A DNA stretch of 64,000 nucleotides from positions 4,588,001 through 4,652,000 of the forward strand of contig OY755177.1 of the NCBI GenBank assembly GCA_963576735.1, written 5' to 3'. The first letter of the stretch is position 1, and every line of letters starts with the position of its first letter. This document shows, piece by piece, positions 10,862-20,630 of this stretch. The notes beneath the pieces are model-generated. The model did no database searches, was not told where the DNA came from, and saw nothing but the letters and a program-made list of their open reading frames with translations. Source of the stretch: Bedellia somnulentella. Lineage: Eukaryota; Arthropoda; Insecta; Lepidoptera; Bedelliidae. Both the position numbers and the translations under genes were made by a program.

Positions 10862-10985
10862 TTTACATATATTCACGCCCCCATTTCCCAATGGGGTAGG
10901 TAGAGATTACCGATCGCCACTTTATATGATCCTGGCAAACCCTTCGGGTTTTATTCGCATTGATACATCTTTCAAGCGATGAGTA
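10862..10985 (-). mobile_element. LINE-F 3' fragment inside DIRS leader
   Basis: Reversed LINE-F tail. It contains 'catatattcacgccc', then 'caatggggtaggtagagat', 'cgatcgccacttta' and 'gatcctggcaaacc', the complement of the 3' coding end seen at 45.6-45.8 and 63.1-63.3 kb. Severely 5'-truncated. Confidence 0.7.
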
Positions 10986-11140
10986 TTCATTGCATGCACG
11001 TCAACCTAGCGTTTTATTATAACATGTGTGAATATTTTTATTATTTTACTATTTATGGTGTTACGCACATTATTGCAAATAACAGAAAGCAAGACTAACT
11101 GTAATGGTCCTGTATGTCTAAGACATTTATAGATCGTTTT

Positions 11141-11266
11141 AGAATAGAATAGAATAGAATAGAAAACTCTTTATTGTACATCAAATATGGAAAAACAATT
11201 ACAAATACACAGAATGAATTAACAAAAGTACAATTGGCGGTCTTATCACTAAAAGCGATCTCTTCC
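11141..11266 (-). mobile_element. 5'-truncated copy of the 29-32 kb LINE
   Basis: 126 bp matching 28928-29053 almost exactly, including the (agaat)n tail and the 'actctttattgtacatca' block. It is flanked by a perfect 10-bp target-site duplication, agatcgtttt, at 11131-11140 and 11267-11276. This is an insertion into the DIRS leader after DIRS itself had landed. Confidence 0.92.
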
Positions 11267-11411
11267 AGATCGTTTTAATAAATGATTTTCAGTTATGTGT
11301 TATCTGTGGGTAGTTTAAGTACCCAACTAAATATAAAAATTATAATTCATTCCAAAAAAATAACGTCTTCCTTGCTAACGGATTATTTCCGTTAGGACTG
11401 CAATTTCAGAT

Positions 11412-12537
11412 ATGGAGGAAGATCCATCCACATCGGAGACAGCGAGGGAGGAGCGGCGGTCACAAACGGTCGTGCATCCTGAAGTGTTGAAGCGGAAGCG
11501 TGCAAAAGCGACCAGTTCCGAATCTGAGAGCTGACTCGAGCTCGTCATCATCTTCAGATGGAAAGAGGAAACGTAAGCGGAGACGTACTCGCAGGTATCG
11601 AAGAGAACACGACCGTAAGTTAAACCAACTCATATCAGTAGTTAATAAAATGCAAAAACAACTTCTTGACAAATCTAAAGACTATTGTAGTACGGTTACA
11701 AATCAGGAAGACCTTATTGACCGTGATGTTAGTGGGGATTTATTTGAGACTGACGATCATGATGACCTTGACATTAGTGTACCCGTTTTAGACACGATGA
11801 CAGAATCAGTACCCAGGCAGCAACCGGAATTTAATTTCAATGTTGGGACTAAAGTAATGGAACCAGCTGTTCCAAAAACTTCCGATGAAATGCTTCACCA
11901 GCTCAAAAACTGGCAGCGGTTGGATGACCCTGCCTGGGGTGATGTTAGGTACGCTGATGTACAAAAATCATACATCCATTCACCGGGGTTTACGAGTTTG
12001 GAACCAAATGAAGAGACCAAACGGTATGACAATAACAAATTTGCGGCAAATATGGAGAAGGCTTTTGCTGGAATTTCGTACGCGTTGCTAAAGCAAGGTC
12101 AGTCTCTGGAAAATGCCATGAAAGAGTTCTTTGTCTGGGTCGAGCAAAATTATAGCGATGGGTACAATGAAATTCAGTCAAAGATAAATGAAATTTTCAC
12201 GAAAGGCGACTATTGTAAGATCTCGAGTGATGCTGTTCAAATGGTGTGCGGACATAGGGCTGAACTTAGTCAGCTTAGACGAGAGGGTGTTCTGTCATCT
12301 ATCAAAGACCATTTTCACAAGTCAGCCTTAAGAAAAATACCACCTTCTGTCACAAACTTATTTGAAGCTGATAAATTTAGTGCTTTTGTAGAAAAATCTG
12401 GAGGTATGAAAAAAGTTTTCTATTCCTCCAACAAAGATCGTTACTCTGCGACGCAGAATGATCGAACCATGACGTCGTCACAAATCTTACAGCTTAAGAC
12501 TGGTAGTAAACCATCACAGCGGAAAAAGAACTTTTAA
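11412..12537 (+). pseudogene. DIRS gag-like ORF, one frameshift
   Basis: Probable structural (Gag-like) protein of the DIRS element. The first ATG with a suitable position is at 11412. Its frame runs about 40 codons (acidic, then Ser/Glu-rich) and hits TGA at about 11533. The reading continues without a break in the next frame, which is open to 12537 with no ATG of its own at the junction. The joint falls in a serine stretch followed by a strongly basic run (KRKRKRRRTRRYRRE). Downstream is a ~300-residue region without a zinc knuckle that I can see. I infer a one-base frame change; a programmed shift is possible but I see no slippery heptamer. The RT ORF starts 22 bases after the stop. Confidence 0.7.
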
Positions 12538-12559
12538 CAACAACAAACAAAGCCTGTAC

Positions 12560-14575
12560 ATGACAATTCCTTTCGTTCCAGACAAGGGAAAATTTCACAA
12601 AACAAAGGAGCAACCTTTTCAGGATATAAGGGAAAAAATGCTCGAGCTCCCTCTCCCTCATCCCGACGGGATAGGAGAGATTACAATAAAAAGAGATTGT
12701 GACTCACCGAGTCTGCCTTTTCGTGCGGGACAACTTCGTCATTACTTCAACAACTGGAAAATGCTGGGGGCGCCGCCCCACATTTTGAAAATAATATCCA
12801 GGTACCGCATACCTTTCCATTTAAAACCCCCGCTTTGTCATCCAAATTTTCAACGCCAGACTCCACAGTCAAAAGAAATGACAATTCTGATCAAGAAAAT
12901 GAAGGAACAAGGAGTCTTAGAATATGCAAGTCTGACTCCCAGTTTTGTATCTCCTGTTTTCTTGCGGCCAAAGACCGACGGTACACTAAGGCCAATATTC
13001 AACCTCAAAGCTCTGAATTTCTATGTCGACCCTGGAAAATTTCGCCTGATAAATGTACAAAGAGTACCAAATTTCATTCAAGCTCGAGATTGGATGGCGA
13101 AAATAGACCTACACCAAGCTTATTTTCACGTAAATATCTCGCGCAGTCACCGACGGTTTTTGCGAATAATCTATGCAAACAAACTGATGGAACTAACATG
13201 CCTACCATTTGGACTCAATTCCGCACCCAAAATTTTTGCCTGCCTATCAAATTGGGTGGCTCAACTATTAAGGGACCGCGGTGTCCGCATATTGGTGTTC
13301 CTGGACGACTTCTACCTGGTGAATCAGAACGAGAAGGGGCTCCAAGACCATATCGATCTGACAGTTCAAACACTCCAGTACCTAGGCTGGAAAATAAACA
13401 CAAAGAAGTCGGTGCAGACACCACAAAAATGTTTAGAATTCCTGGGCATTATGTGGGATCCCTGGCACAATTTAAAGTTCCTACCCGAACGCACTGTATC
13501 AAAGCTACACGACTTGGTGTCCTGTCTGCTTCGGAGAGGAAAAGCTTCACTGACCGATTTACAAAGAGTGATCGGTATGATGAACTTTGCCAGCTTTATT
13601 GTAAAAAGAGGTCGATTGAATTACCGGTCACTGCAAGTCCAAATGAACAAGATGTTAGCAATGAAAACCAAAAAACCTGTTCCATTGGACATACTCAGCA
13701 AGAACAACCTGAAATGGTGGTTAGACAACTGCAAAATGAAATCTTCACTGCATTCACAGCCCCCAACACACTACATAACGACGGATGCGAGCAATATTGG
13801 TTGGGGGGCAAAATTAGACAATACGGACATTCAAGGGAAATGGTCGTCGACCCAACAGAATCTCCATTGCAATCAAAAAGAAATGATAGCAATTCTCAAG
13901 GTTCTAAAAAGTCATGGTCAGAGTTTGAAATTGAAGAGCGTCCTCATTCAAAGCGACAACAAGTCTGTAGTGTCATACTTGCGCAACGAGGGAGGCACGA
14001 AATCAGCCGTACTCACAGCTCTGACAAAAGAAATTCTCCAGACTCTAGATCAATACAAAATAGAAATGAAAATCTACTATGTGCCGGGGAGGTACAACTG
14101 CCAAGCGGACAGCCTATCTCGACAAAAAATGGCCCCAGAATGGCATCTACGCCCAACGCTAACTCGGCTAGTATTTCAGGAGTGGGGTGTACCCGTGATC
14201 GATTTATTTGCCTCCGAAAGAGCCCACGTGATCCCAACTTATTGCACACTGGACAGAAGAGACAAAGCAGCAGTCTTTTACGATGCGCTGAGCATGCATT
14301 GGAATTTTCCCCTAGCGTGGGTTTTTCCGCCACCTCTCCTGGTACCTCAAGTTCTGTCACACCTGAACAGCGCTACAGGAGTGTATCTATTGATAGTACC
14401 TCGCTGGGAGAAGGTATTCTGGCGCCCGGACCTAAAGAACCGCGCCCTAGCAGCCCCTTTCACGGTGAGAAACCTGGAACAAGTCCTATTCGACGTCACA
14501 ACGGGACAACCACCACCAAAAGTCCAGGAAATGACAATGGAAATTTGGAGATGTGGGGGTGGGACAAGCACTTAA
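12560..14575 (+). CDS. DIRS reverse transcriptase / RNase H / methyltransferase-like protein
   Basis: 671 residues, starting at the ATG at 12560. It copies the element RNA into DNA. RT: motif A KIDLHQAYFH at about 181-190, motif B LPFGLNSAPKIF at about 215-226, catalytic motif C VFLDDF at about 246-251 (Leu-Asp-Asp in place of the usual Tyr-x-Asp-Asp, as in DIRS relatives). RNase H: TTDAS near 407, NQKE near 441, SDNKS near 466 and ADSLSR near 520, giving the D-E-D-D set. The C-terminal part (PVIDLFAS at about 545, then AWVFPPPLLVP at about 586) corresponds to the DAM-methyltransferase-like domain described for DIRS elements; activity is unproven. No frameshift or stop is present. It ends 25 bases inside the recombinase ORF. 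Confidence 0.93.
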   Translation: MTIPFVPDKGKFHKTKEQPFQDIREKMLELPLPHPDGIGEITIKRDCDSPSLPFRAGQLRHYFNNWKMLGAPPHILKIISRYRIPFHLKPPLCHPNFQRQTPQSKEMTILIKKMKEQGVLEYASLTPSFVSPVFLRPKTDGTLRPIFNLKALNFYVDPGKFRLINVQRVPNFIQARDWMAKIDLHQAYFHVNISRSHRRFLRIIYANKLMELTCLPFGLNSAPKIFACLSNWVAQLLRDRGVRILVFLDDFYLVNQNEKGLQDHIDLTVQTLQYLGWKINTKKSVQTPQKCLEFLGIMWDPWHNLKFLPERTVSKLHDLVSCLLRRGKASLTDLQRVIGMMNFASFIVKRGRLNYRSLQVQMNKMLAMKTKKPVPLDILSKNNLKWWLDNCKMKSSLHSQPPTHYITTDASNIGWGAKLDNTDIQGKWSSTQQNLHCNQKEMIAILKVLKSHGQSLKLKSVLIQSDNKSVVSYLRNEGGTKSAVLTALTKEILQTLDQYKIEMKIYYVPGRYNCQADSLSRQKMAPEWHLRPTLTRLVFQEWGVPVIDLFASERAHVIPTYCTLDRRDKAAVFYDALSMHWNFPLAWVFPPPLLVPQVLSHLNSATGVYLLIVPRWEKVFWRPDLKNRALAAPFTVRNLEQVLFDVTTGQPPPKVQEMTMEIWRCGGGTST

Positions 14576-15546
14576 CTGGTTGGAACTCAAACCAAATAAA
14601 TCTTGTTATGTCTGGCTGGCGCAAATCAACTATCAGAACCTATAAACCAGCATGGAAAAGGTGGATATCGTGGACTCAAAACCAGAATGTTGATCCCCTA
14701 AAACCTAGTGGTTCAGATCTCGCCAGATTTTTAGCAGATTTACATCAAGTGTTTGGATTAGCACTAAGCACAATTTTATTACATAAATCGGTCGTAGTGA
14801 CTTTGTCAAACCCCGAAAACCGAGCAGCACTAGGTGAACACCTTTTGGTCAAGCAAATGATTAAATCTATCAGATTAAAGAAGCCCAAACCTACAAAACC
14901 ACCGATATGGGATGCAGATACTGTCATTGAGTATTTATCTCGTAAAGACCCTGACACCACCAGTTTATTCGAAACTTCCCAGCATACTGCAACATTATTA
15001 ACCCTTTGTTCAGGCAGGAGAGTTCATGATTTAACTCTACTTACGATTGCTCCAGAAAATTGCATATATCAAAATGGCTGCATCATTTTGAAGCCTTTAT
15101 TCGGATCTAAGACAGACACGCATAAGCATAAACAATCGGACTGGAAATTATCAACATATAGCGATAACAAAGCTCTATGTCCAGTGTACTGGGTAACACG
15201 ATTAATAGAATTATCAGCGCCTCGAAGAAATGGATCAGAGTGCAATAGTTTATTTATGACAGTTACCGGATCTCCCAGACCCGCATCACGCACAATTTTA
15301 GCAGGGTGGATAAAACAGATCTTGTGTAAATCTGGTATACAAGATTCAGCAGGCAGCATTCGGTCTGCTATAGCATCAAAGACATGGATTGAAAATTTTC
15401 CTCTGGATAGCATTCTAGTTAGAGGAAACTGGAAATCAGCCAATACTTTTTGTAAATATTATAGACGGGAAATCTTACCCAGAGACTCTATCAGTGATTC
15501 TTTAACTACAAGAGTAACCTCAACTTTGACACCGTTGAGCCCTTGA
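14551..15546 (+). CDS. DIRS tyrosine recombinase
   Basis: 331 residues if started at the in-frame ATG 14551, overlapping the RT ORF by 25 bases in another frame. It is thought to integrate the circular DNA copy. The family's catalytic positions are visible: Arg in SGRRVHDLTLL (about 154-164), the second Arg in AGSIRSAIAS (Arg271), Trp in GNWKSANTF (about 294), and the nucleophile Tyr in FCKYYRRE (303 or 304). The His usually three residues before the second Arg is not seen (Gly there). The N-terminal part resembles a SAM-like core-binding domain (WRKSTIRTYKPAWKRW). The same frame is stop-free upstream to 12835 across nearly the whole RT/RNase H region, with its first ATG at 13198, so the true protein could be much longer. 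Confidence 0.9.
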   Translation: MWGWDKHLTGWNSNQINLVMSGWRKSTIRTYKPAWKRWISWTQNQNVDPLKPSGSDLARFLADLHQVFGLALSTILLHKSVVVTLSNPENRAALGEHLLVKQMIKSIRLKKPKPTKPPIWDADTVIEYLSRKDPDTTSLFETSQHTATLLTLCSGRRVHDLTLLTIAPENCIYQNGCIILKPLFGSKTDTHKHKQSDWKLSTYSDNKALCPVYWVTRLIELSAPRRNGSECNSLFMTVTGSPRPASRTILAGWIKQILCKSGIQDSAGSIRSAIASKTWIENFPLDSILVRGNWKSANTFCKYYRREILPRDSISDSLTTRVTSTLTPLSP

Positions 15547-15778
15547 CTTATATTGGTTTAAAAGTAGTCAAAAATTATTATTACTGTTTTGCACAAACTA
15601 TTATTAATACACCTAACTATCTATTACATACTTACTAAGTATCGGTAAATAAACCTTAATTGTAAGTTCTTATGAAGATTTTTAATTTCAATATAATTTT
15701 ATTATGAACTAATATTGTATCACATTGGCGTTAACAGTACCTAGTTCTGTCCCACCAGGCGATAATAAACACGTCTCT

Positions 15779-15884
15779 CATATTTTATTTAGGCTTTGAA
15801 GAACGGTACAGTACTGTTTAATAGCTACGTTTTACCTGCAATTAAAACGTTTATTAAACATACTTACCTTCTTCAAAGCCTAAC
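15779..15884 (+). repeat. DIRS internal complementary region
   Basis: Reverse complement of the two element ends joined head to tail. Up to 15819 it is the complement of the left end (...'gaacggtacagtactgttt'). From 15820 it is the complement of the right end ('aatagctacgttttacctgc'...). The junction matches both ends base for base. In the accepted DIRS model this region templates circle formation during reverse transcription. Confidence 0.92.
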
Positions 15885-15920
15885 ATTTTAAATCTGCCCG
15901 GTGGCAATAAATATGAGACG

Positions 15921-16137
15921 CAATGATTCGAAAGCGACACAACTTTCAATGGCGGACTGCGTAGTGGGACCAAACTAGTGGGGAGCGGAAGTTGCGGTTG
16001 AAAATCATGGGTGGATCGCCAACCGGAAGCGACATTCGACGTAGGAATCAGTAATGCTACTCTCATATTTTATTTAGGCTTTGAAGAAGGTAAGTATGTT
16101 TAATAAACGTTTTAATTGCAGGTAAAACGTAGCTATT
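15921..16137 (-). repeat. DIRS right inverted terminal repeat
   Basis: 217 bp. The complement of the left repeat runs from 15921 to about 16090. It then continues with a right-end extension ('ggtaagtatgtttaataaac' to 'gtaaaacgtagctatt') that pairs with 15820-15884. After 16137 the tandem array resumes in mid-unit. Confidence 0.9.
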
Positions 16138-16262
16138 AGTTTTTTTTTTATCAAAGCCTACGAACCAATTCCATTCTCACAGGCATTGACAAAATGTGAA
16201 CCAATTTTATTCTCACGAGTTTTATTTTTAATTTTATTTATATAAAACACGTAAAATTCTGG
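16138..16262 (+). repeat. tandem array, last unit after the DIRS insertion
   Basis: Resumes at 'agttttttttttatcaaagc' exactly where the left flank stopped ('aagaaacgattatt'). 'caggcattgacaaaatgtg' follows at about 16180. Removing the DIRS element leaves a spacing of about 137 bases to the previous unit, consistent with the array period. Confidence 0.88.
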
Positions 16263-17508
16263 ATAGAAGCACTAATTGATCTTTATTTACCCCCAAACCG
16301 GATTATGTATAGATGTAGTATTCAAACATATATGTATATATAACAGCATAGATTGGCAATCAAAAACAAACGTCACAGCATACACGTCACATTAGGCGAG
16401 ACCTCACACGTATACAACGACGGTTTGATGTCCGTCGCGTAAAAATGCAATCTTACTTATTTTTGAGTATTGAGATATTTCAAAGTGTAAATTTGTGTCC
16501 AAAAGACTTATAAATTATGGTGACCTGTCCAGTACCTGGATGCAGTTCATTTAAGAAAAATAATTCACATAATTACAATTTTCGTATGTAAGTAGCTCCG
16601 CACTATTTTAATGACAGTATACTATGATTTAAAATTGCCACAAAAACTTTGTATACGAATTTTTCGGATATACTTTGCCATATCATCACATGAGCACTTT
16701 TTTCATAGGACTTATATTCGAAAAGATATAAAATAGGCGAATTTTCGCTCAATTTCATAAAGTTTAAGACCCACTTTGAATGTGATTTAATTTCTTTTTT
16801 TTTTATCGATGTAAATCTATATTCTTTGAAATCATTATAATGTGAAGTTTTGATTATATTTCTCATTTACGTTTAAGTTTTTGATAATTAATAATATCGT
16901 TATGACTACGATAGACATCTTTGCCAAATGCAAAATTATATTGGCCTTCACTTAGGTAATGAATTAACAAAGTAAAACATATTAATTTATCAATCATAAA
17001 ATGAATATAAAATAAGCAGCTCAGCTACTTAGTTGTTCCGTTGCCACTAGTTTAAAATGTTGTATTGACGAATTGAAAATGCCCTTTCTAAGAAATTCGA
17101 AAAGCTTGCAGGCTTAATTATAAAAAAGTAGTAGGTGATTGTGACAAAGTTAACCATTATATCCAAAATTTATATTATGAGGGACGTCCTGTATTAACAC
17201 TGTATTAACGGGTTTTTACTTAATACAATAGCTTTAAAAAGTATGATTGTTGATTTTATACCGACGGAAAAACTGAAGGTTATTCCAACTTACAAACTTC
17301 CCGTGACTACTTGGAAACTAGGGGAGGATTTAATAATTAGCATAAGGTTAGGCAGTTCAGTGCTGCCTACAAACGCTTAATCTGCCACGTTGAATTAAAA
17401 ATCAGTGACAAAGCCAATTGTTTACCTTATTGAACTAAAAATTACATGCCTGCAAAAGGTAAAACATGTTGATCTTTTCTATGTTATAAAAACTTATTGT
17501 ACTTATTA
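16263..17508. other. no gene seen
   Basis: Unassigned AT-rich DNA. The short frames on either strand lack start context or any recognisable motif. Confidence 0.45.
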
Positions 17509-17517
17509 CCATGTTAC

Positions 17518-17769
17518 ATATATACATATACTCACGGCTATGAATCCCTTGAAGGGGTAGCCAAAGCTAGGGAATCAGAAATTCCTCAGCCACTTTTGGA
17601 AGTTGCGTGGGGAAAAGATGGTGGAATAAAGGTTGTTGGTGATGGGTCTCCAACCGCATCGCCCAAAAATCCCTTAAAAGCCCCAATACCGTTAGTCGCC
17701 TCTTACGTACACCCACCGGAAGAAATGGGATAGTGTTATTCTAAGCCGACACTACACAGCTAAGTAATA
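17518..17769 (-). mobile_element. SINE-A copy
   Basis: Complete and well preserved, reversed. Begins with the complement of the tatg tail, 'catatactcacggctatg', and ends 'gccgacactacacagctaa'. Flanked by a 9-bp duplication, accatgtta, at 17509-17517 and 17770-17778. Confidence 0.92.
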
Positions 17770-17778
17770 ACCATGTTA

Positions 17779-18540
17779 TAAGGGCAAATAAAGATTACTA
17801 TTCTATGAATGTTTGCTTATCAAAATAATCAATGAGACATATTATGTAATTAGAATACAATACGAGGCCAAATTTACAAAATAATAAAATACTAAACTAA
17901 TAATAAACTAACTCTAATTGCCTCGCAGCTCGCATTCCCAACTCAAATTGTCTCGCACACATGCGCAGTTCACAAATATACTAATATAAGAATAAGATAA
18001 ATATAATAAGATAATATAAATATATGATACACGCGAATTAAATCTTTGTTCTCGCCAGTAATTAGTGATTTGACGATCTATAATATGTCGGTATTAAGAT
18101 TATACATATGATTGTAAGTGTATTGTTTGTAATGGTGGGTTAGGTATGTGATCGAATGAGAGATAAATAAGACTACTTTGAATCAAAACTAAGAGCTACT
18201 TGCTTGCTCAGCAAACTCCAATGTTTCCAGCACTTCGTTTTAATGTATTATCTGATAATTTAATCAATGACTTGTTTATGTATATTTTAGTTGATATAGG
18301 GTATTGTGTTTTTACATTAATGATAAGATGGATTGGCGTCGTCAGAGCTCTGTGCAGGAGGTTACCGGGCTAACACAAAAACTGTAGTTGACTTAAAAAG
18401 ATGTGTGATAATCACAGGTATTGGGTGAGTTTTCTTTCGGGCTCCCCTCCCAACTGAAGACCCTCCGAATCCCAAGTTTATTTTAGCTCAAAATTTAAAA
18501 TTTAATGTGACGTCCAAAAACAAAGATCTATCCGTTTTAG
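17779..18540. other. no gene seen
   Basis: AT-rich, unassigned. No intact frame over 60 codons with a plausible start. Confidence 0.45.
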
Positions 18541-20069
18541 TCCGGTCAATTTAGGTCTAAAATAAGGAGGAAGGTTACATAAATTCATAAGAAGCTGAAA
18601 ATTGGCACAATTGTTCAAAACATGATTATAAATGAAACCTCAAAAGTCCCCATCGTTCCGAGGTGTGCTAAAAATTTTACACGAGGTCAAAAAAAAAAAA
18701 AAGAGTTTTTTGCGATTTTAAGCGAAACGGTGAGTTTTTCGCAAAAGCACTCCAGTACAAAATTGTAGATCAGAAAATTTTCTACAAAAAAGATATCAAC
18801 AATGTTTTTCCTTAAAGCCACCATTTTGAAGATATAAAGCGTTGAAAAGTTCGATCATTGGTAATCTTCATACTTTGCACATGTACGCCACGTATGAACA
18901 TCATTTATAAGGTGTTTAAAAAAATGACTTACTTCAATGTGCTGAAGTTTTTAAAAATAGTGACTCAACTCAACCAGACGTTATCAACAGCGGAATTCAA
19001 TTTCTTCTCTCTATGTACGGAGCTCCTAAAAAAAACACTTGCTTAGATAAGTTGCGATACGCAACTTTTGTTAAAAATACGCGTTATAAAAAGCAAGTGC
19101 AACTAGCTTCTTTACCTCCAACCTCAGTAGCTGCTCACCAACATTTATTTCGGGTATATTAACAAGTTCAAGTGTGCTTCGGTAATCAGCTGGACCCTAA
19201 AGACTGGGGTTGGAAGTTGGTCGACAATACATTAGAGCCAGTTCTAACTTTACTTCCACCAGCACCTGAGAAACTTCTCAACTCAATATTTTGCAACTGT
19301 AAAAAAGGTTGTAATGCTAAATGTGGATGCAGAAAAGTTGGACTGTTTTGTTCCCTGGCATGCACAAACTGCCAAGGCCGATCGTGCTCTAATGTTGAGT
19401 CAGCTAATCTAGAAGACTCATATGATACCAATGAGGAATCGCTAGTGGGACAGTTGATCTGTGAAATAGAAGAAAAAGAAAAAGAACAGGAAGAAGAACA
19501 AGAAGAAGACGAAAAACAAGAAACAGTAATCCTGGAAAATTACGAATCAGACGAGGAATATTAATCATTTCATTTTCTATTACATCGCCATTATTTTAAC
19601 CAACCGACATGTACAATAATATTTTACAATAGTTTTAAAACAAATGAAATCACTGCAGACCCGTGGAATAGGCCAACAGGGTACCACGTTAAAATAAAAC
19701 GCGCTAAGTACACTACCTCATAGGTGGCGTGGAAACGTGTGCAAAGTATGAAGATTACCAATGATCGAACTTTTCAACGCGTTATATCTTCAAAATGGCG
19801 GCTTTAAGGAAAAACATTGTTGATATCTTTTTTGTAGAGAATTTTCTGATCTACAATTTTGTACTGGAGTGCTTTTGCGAAAAACTCACCGTTTCGCTAA
19901 AAATCGCAAAAAACTCTTTTTTTTTACCTTTGACCTCGTGTAAAATTTTTAGCACACCTCGGAACGATGGGGACTTTTGAGGTTTCATTTATAATCATGT
20001 TTTGAACAATTGTGCCAATTTTCAGCTTCTTATGAATTTATGTAACCTTGAATGTATAAATTGACCGGA
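18541..20069 (+). mobile_element. unclassified element with ~355-bp inverted repeats
   Basis: 18541 to about 18898 is repeated in reverse complement at about 19719-20069 with few differences. The outermost bases read 'tccggtcaattta' on both sides. The inner edges lie at 'catactttgcacatgtacgc' on the left and its counterpart 'cgtgtgcaaagtatg' on the right. The central ~820 bp carries the tail of a cysteine-rich gene. No transposase is seen and the flanks show no obvious target duplication, so the superfamily is open. The size and the long near-identical arms suggest a non-autonomous DNA element or a foldback element that captured gene sequence. Confidence 0.75.
18920..19564 (+). pseudogene. 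C-terminal part of a CXC-type cysteine-rich protein, one internal stop
   Basis: Frame open from 18920 to 19564 with a single TAA at 19160-19162; the region after the stop is 130 codons. Before the stop is a stretch with SMYGAP and LPPTSVAAHQHLFRVY. After it come LDPKDWGWKLVDNTLEP and a cysteine cluster CNCKKGCNAKCGCRKVGLFC followed by C-x3-C-x2-C. The cluster resembles the CXC (tesmin/TSO1-like) zinc-binding pattern. A highly acidic tail (about 30 Glu/Asp, including EKEKEQEEEQEEDE) ends the protein. I recall this module at the C-terminus of long uncharacterised, multicopy invertebrate proteins, but its function is unknown to me. There is no N-terminal part here. The gene piece lies wholly between the inverted repeats. 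Confidence 0.65.
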
Positions 20070-20630
20070 TTATTTATTTTGAAATAAATGATTATTTTAT
20101 TCATATTCTTCCTTACTTACGACCTTTTGTTTATGTGTGTATTTCATATACTCAAAATTCACGGTATTCCTGATGATATAGTTATTAATATATAATAGCT
20201 ATATTTATTGGTTATTTATTTATTACATGATATAAATAGAACTATCGGTATGGTATACAGTGTCCGTGATTTCGTGTTGTGGGATAGCACTAAGTGCTGA
20301 GCCATATGTCCTCTTATTAGCACATGACAAGGAAACTCTGAATGCTGTTCTTGATATATTGATATTGTCTCATTTGTTTGTTGCTATTAATATTGTATTT
20401 ACTTTGTTTCGTTCTTTTTCGTTAAAATTATTAAGGCATTTGTTTTTGACATTGTTAAAATATATATAGAAAATTTAATTTTAAGATGGTTTGGTTACAG
20501 GATATGGGAAATAGTGACGTGAATATAAATTTATGTATTATTTAACTAATTCACTAAAAATAAGTAACCTGTACATTATAGATGATCCAGCGATGCCACA
20601 GCCCATTCTGTTATAGGCGATACGTCACTA
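20070..20630. other. no gene seen
   Basis: AT-rich, unassigned. A short frame at 20260-20469 (+) is leucine-rich but matches nothing I know. Confidence 0.4.

Larger units (their letters stand above)
10281..16137 (+). mobile_element. DIRS-type tyrosine-recombinase retrotransposon, near full length
   Basis: About 5.86 kb inserted into one unit of the tandem array. The structure matches the DIRS family: left inverted terminal repeat (10281-10455), gag-like ORF, RT/RNase H ORF with a methyltransferase-like tail, overlapping tyrosine recombinase ORF, an internal complementary region (about 15779-15884) and the right inverted terminal repeat (15921-16137). There is no integrase and no target-site duplication, as expected when a recombinase, and not an integrase, inserts a circular DNA. 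Only the gag ORF looks damaged, by one frameshift. Two truncated LINE fragments sit in the 5' untranslated part. Confidence 0.93.

Noticed and set aside
13215..14571. several minus-strand ORFs over the DIRS RT gene
   Set aside because: Antisense shadows of a confirmed RT/RNase H coding region, with no motifs.
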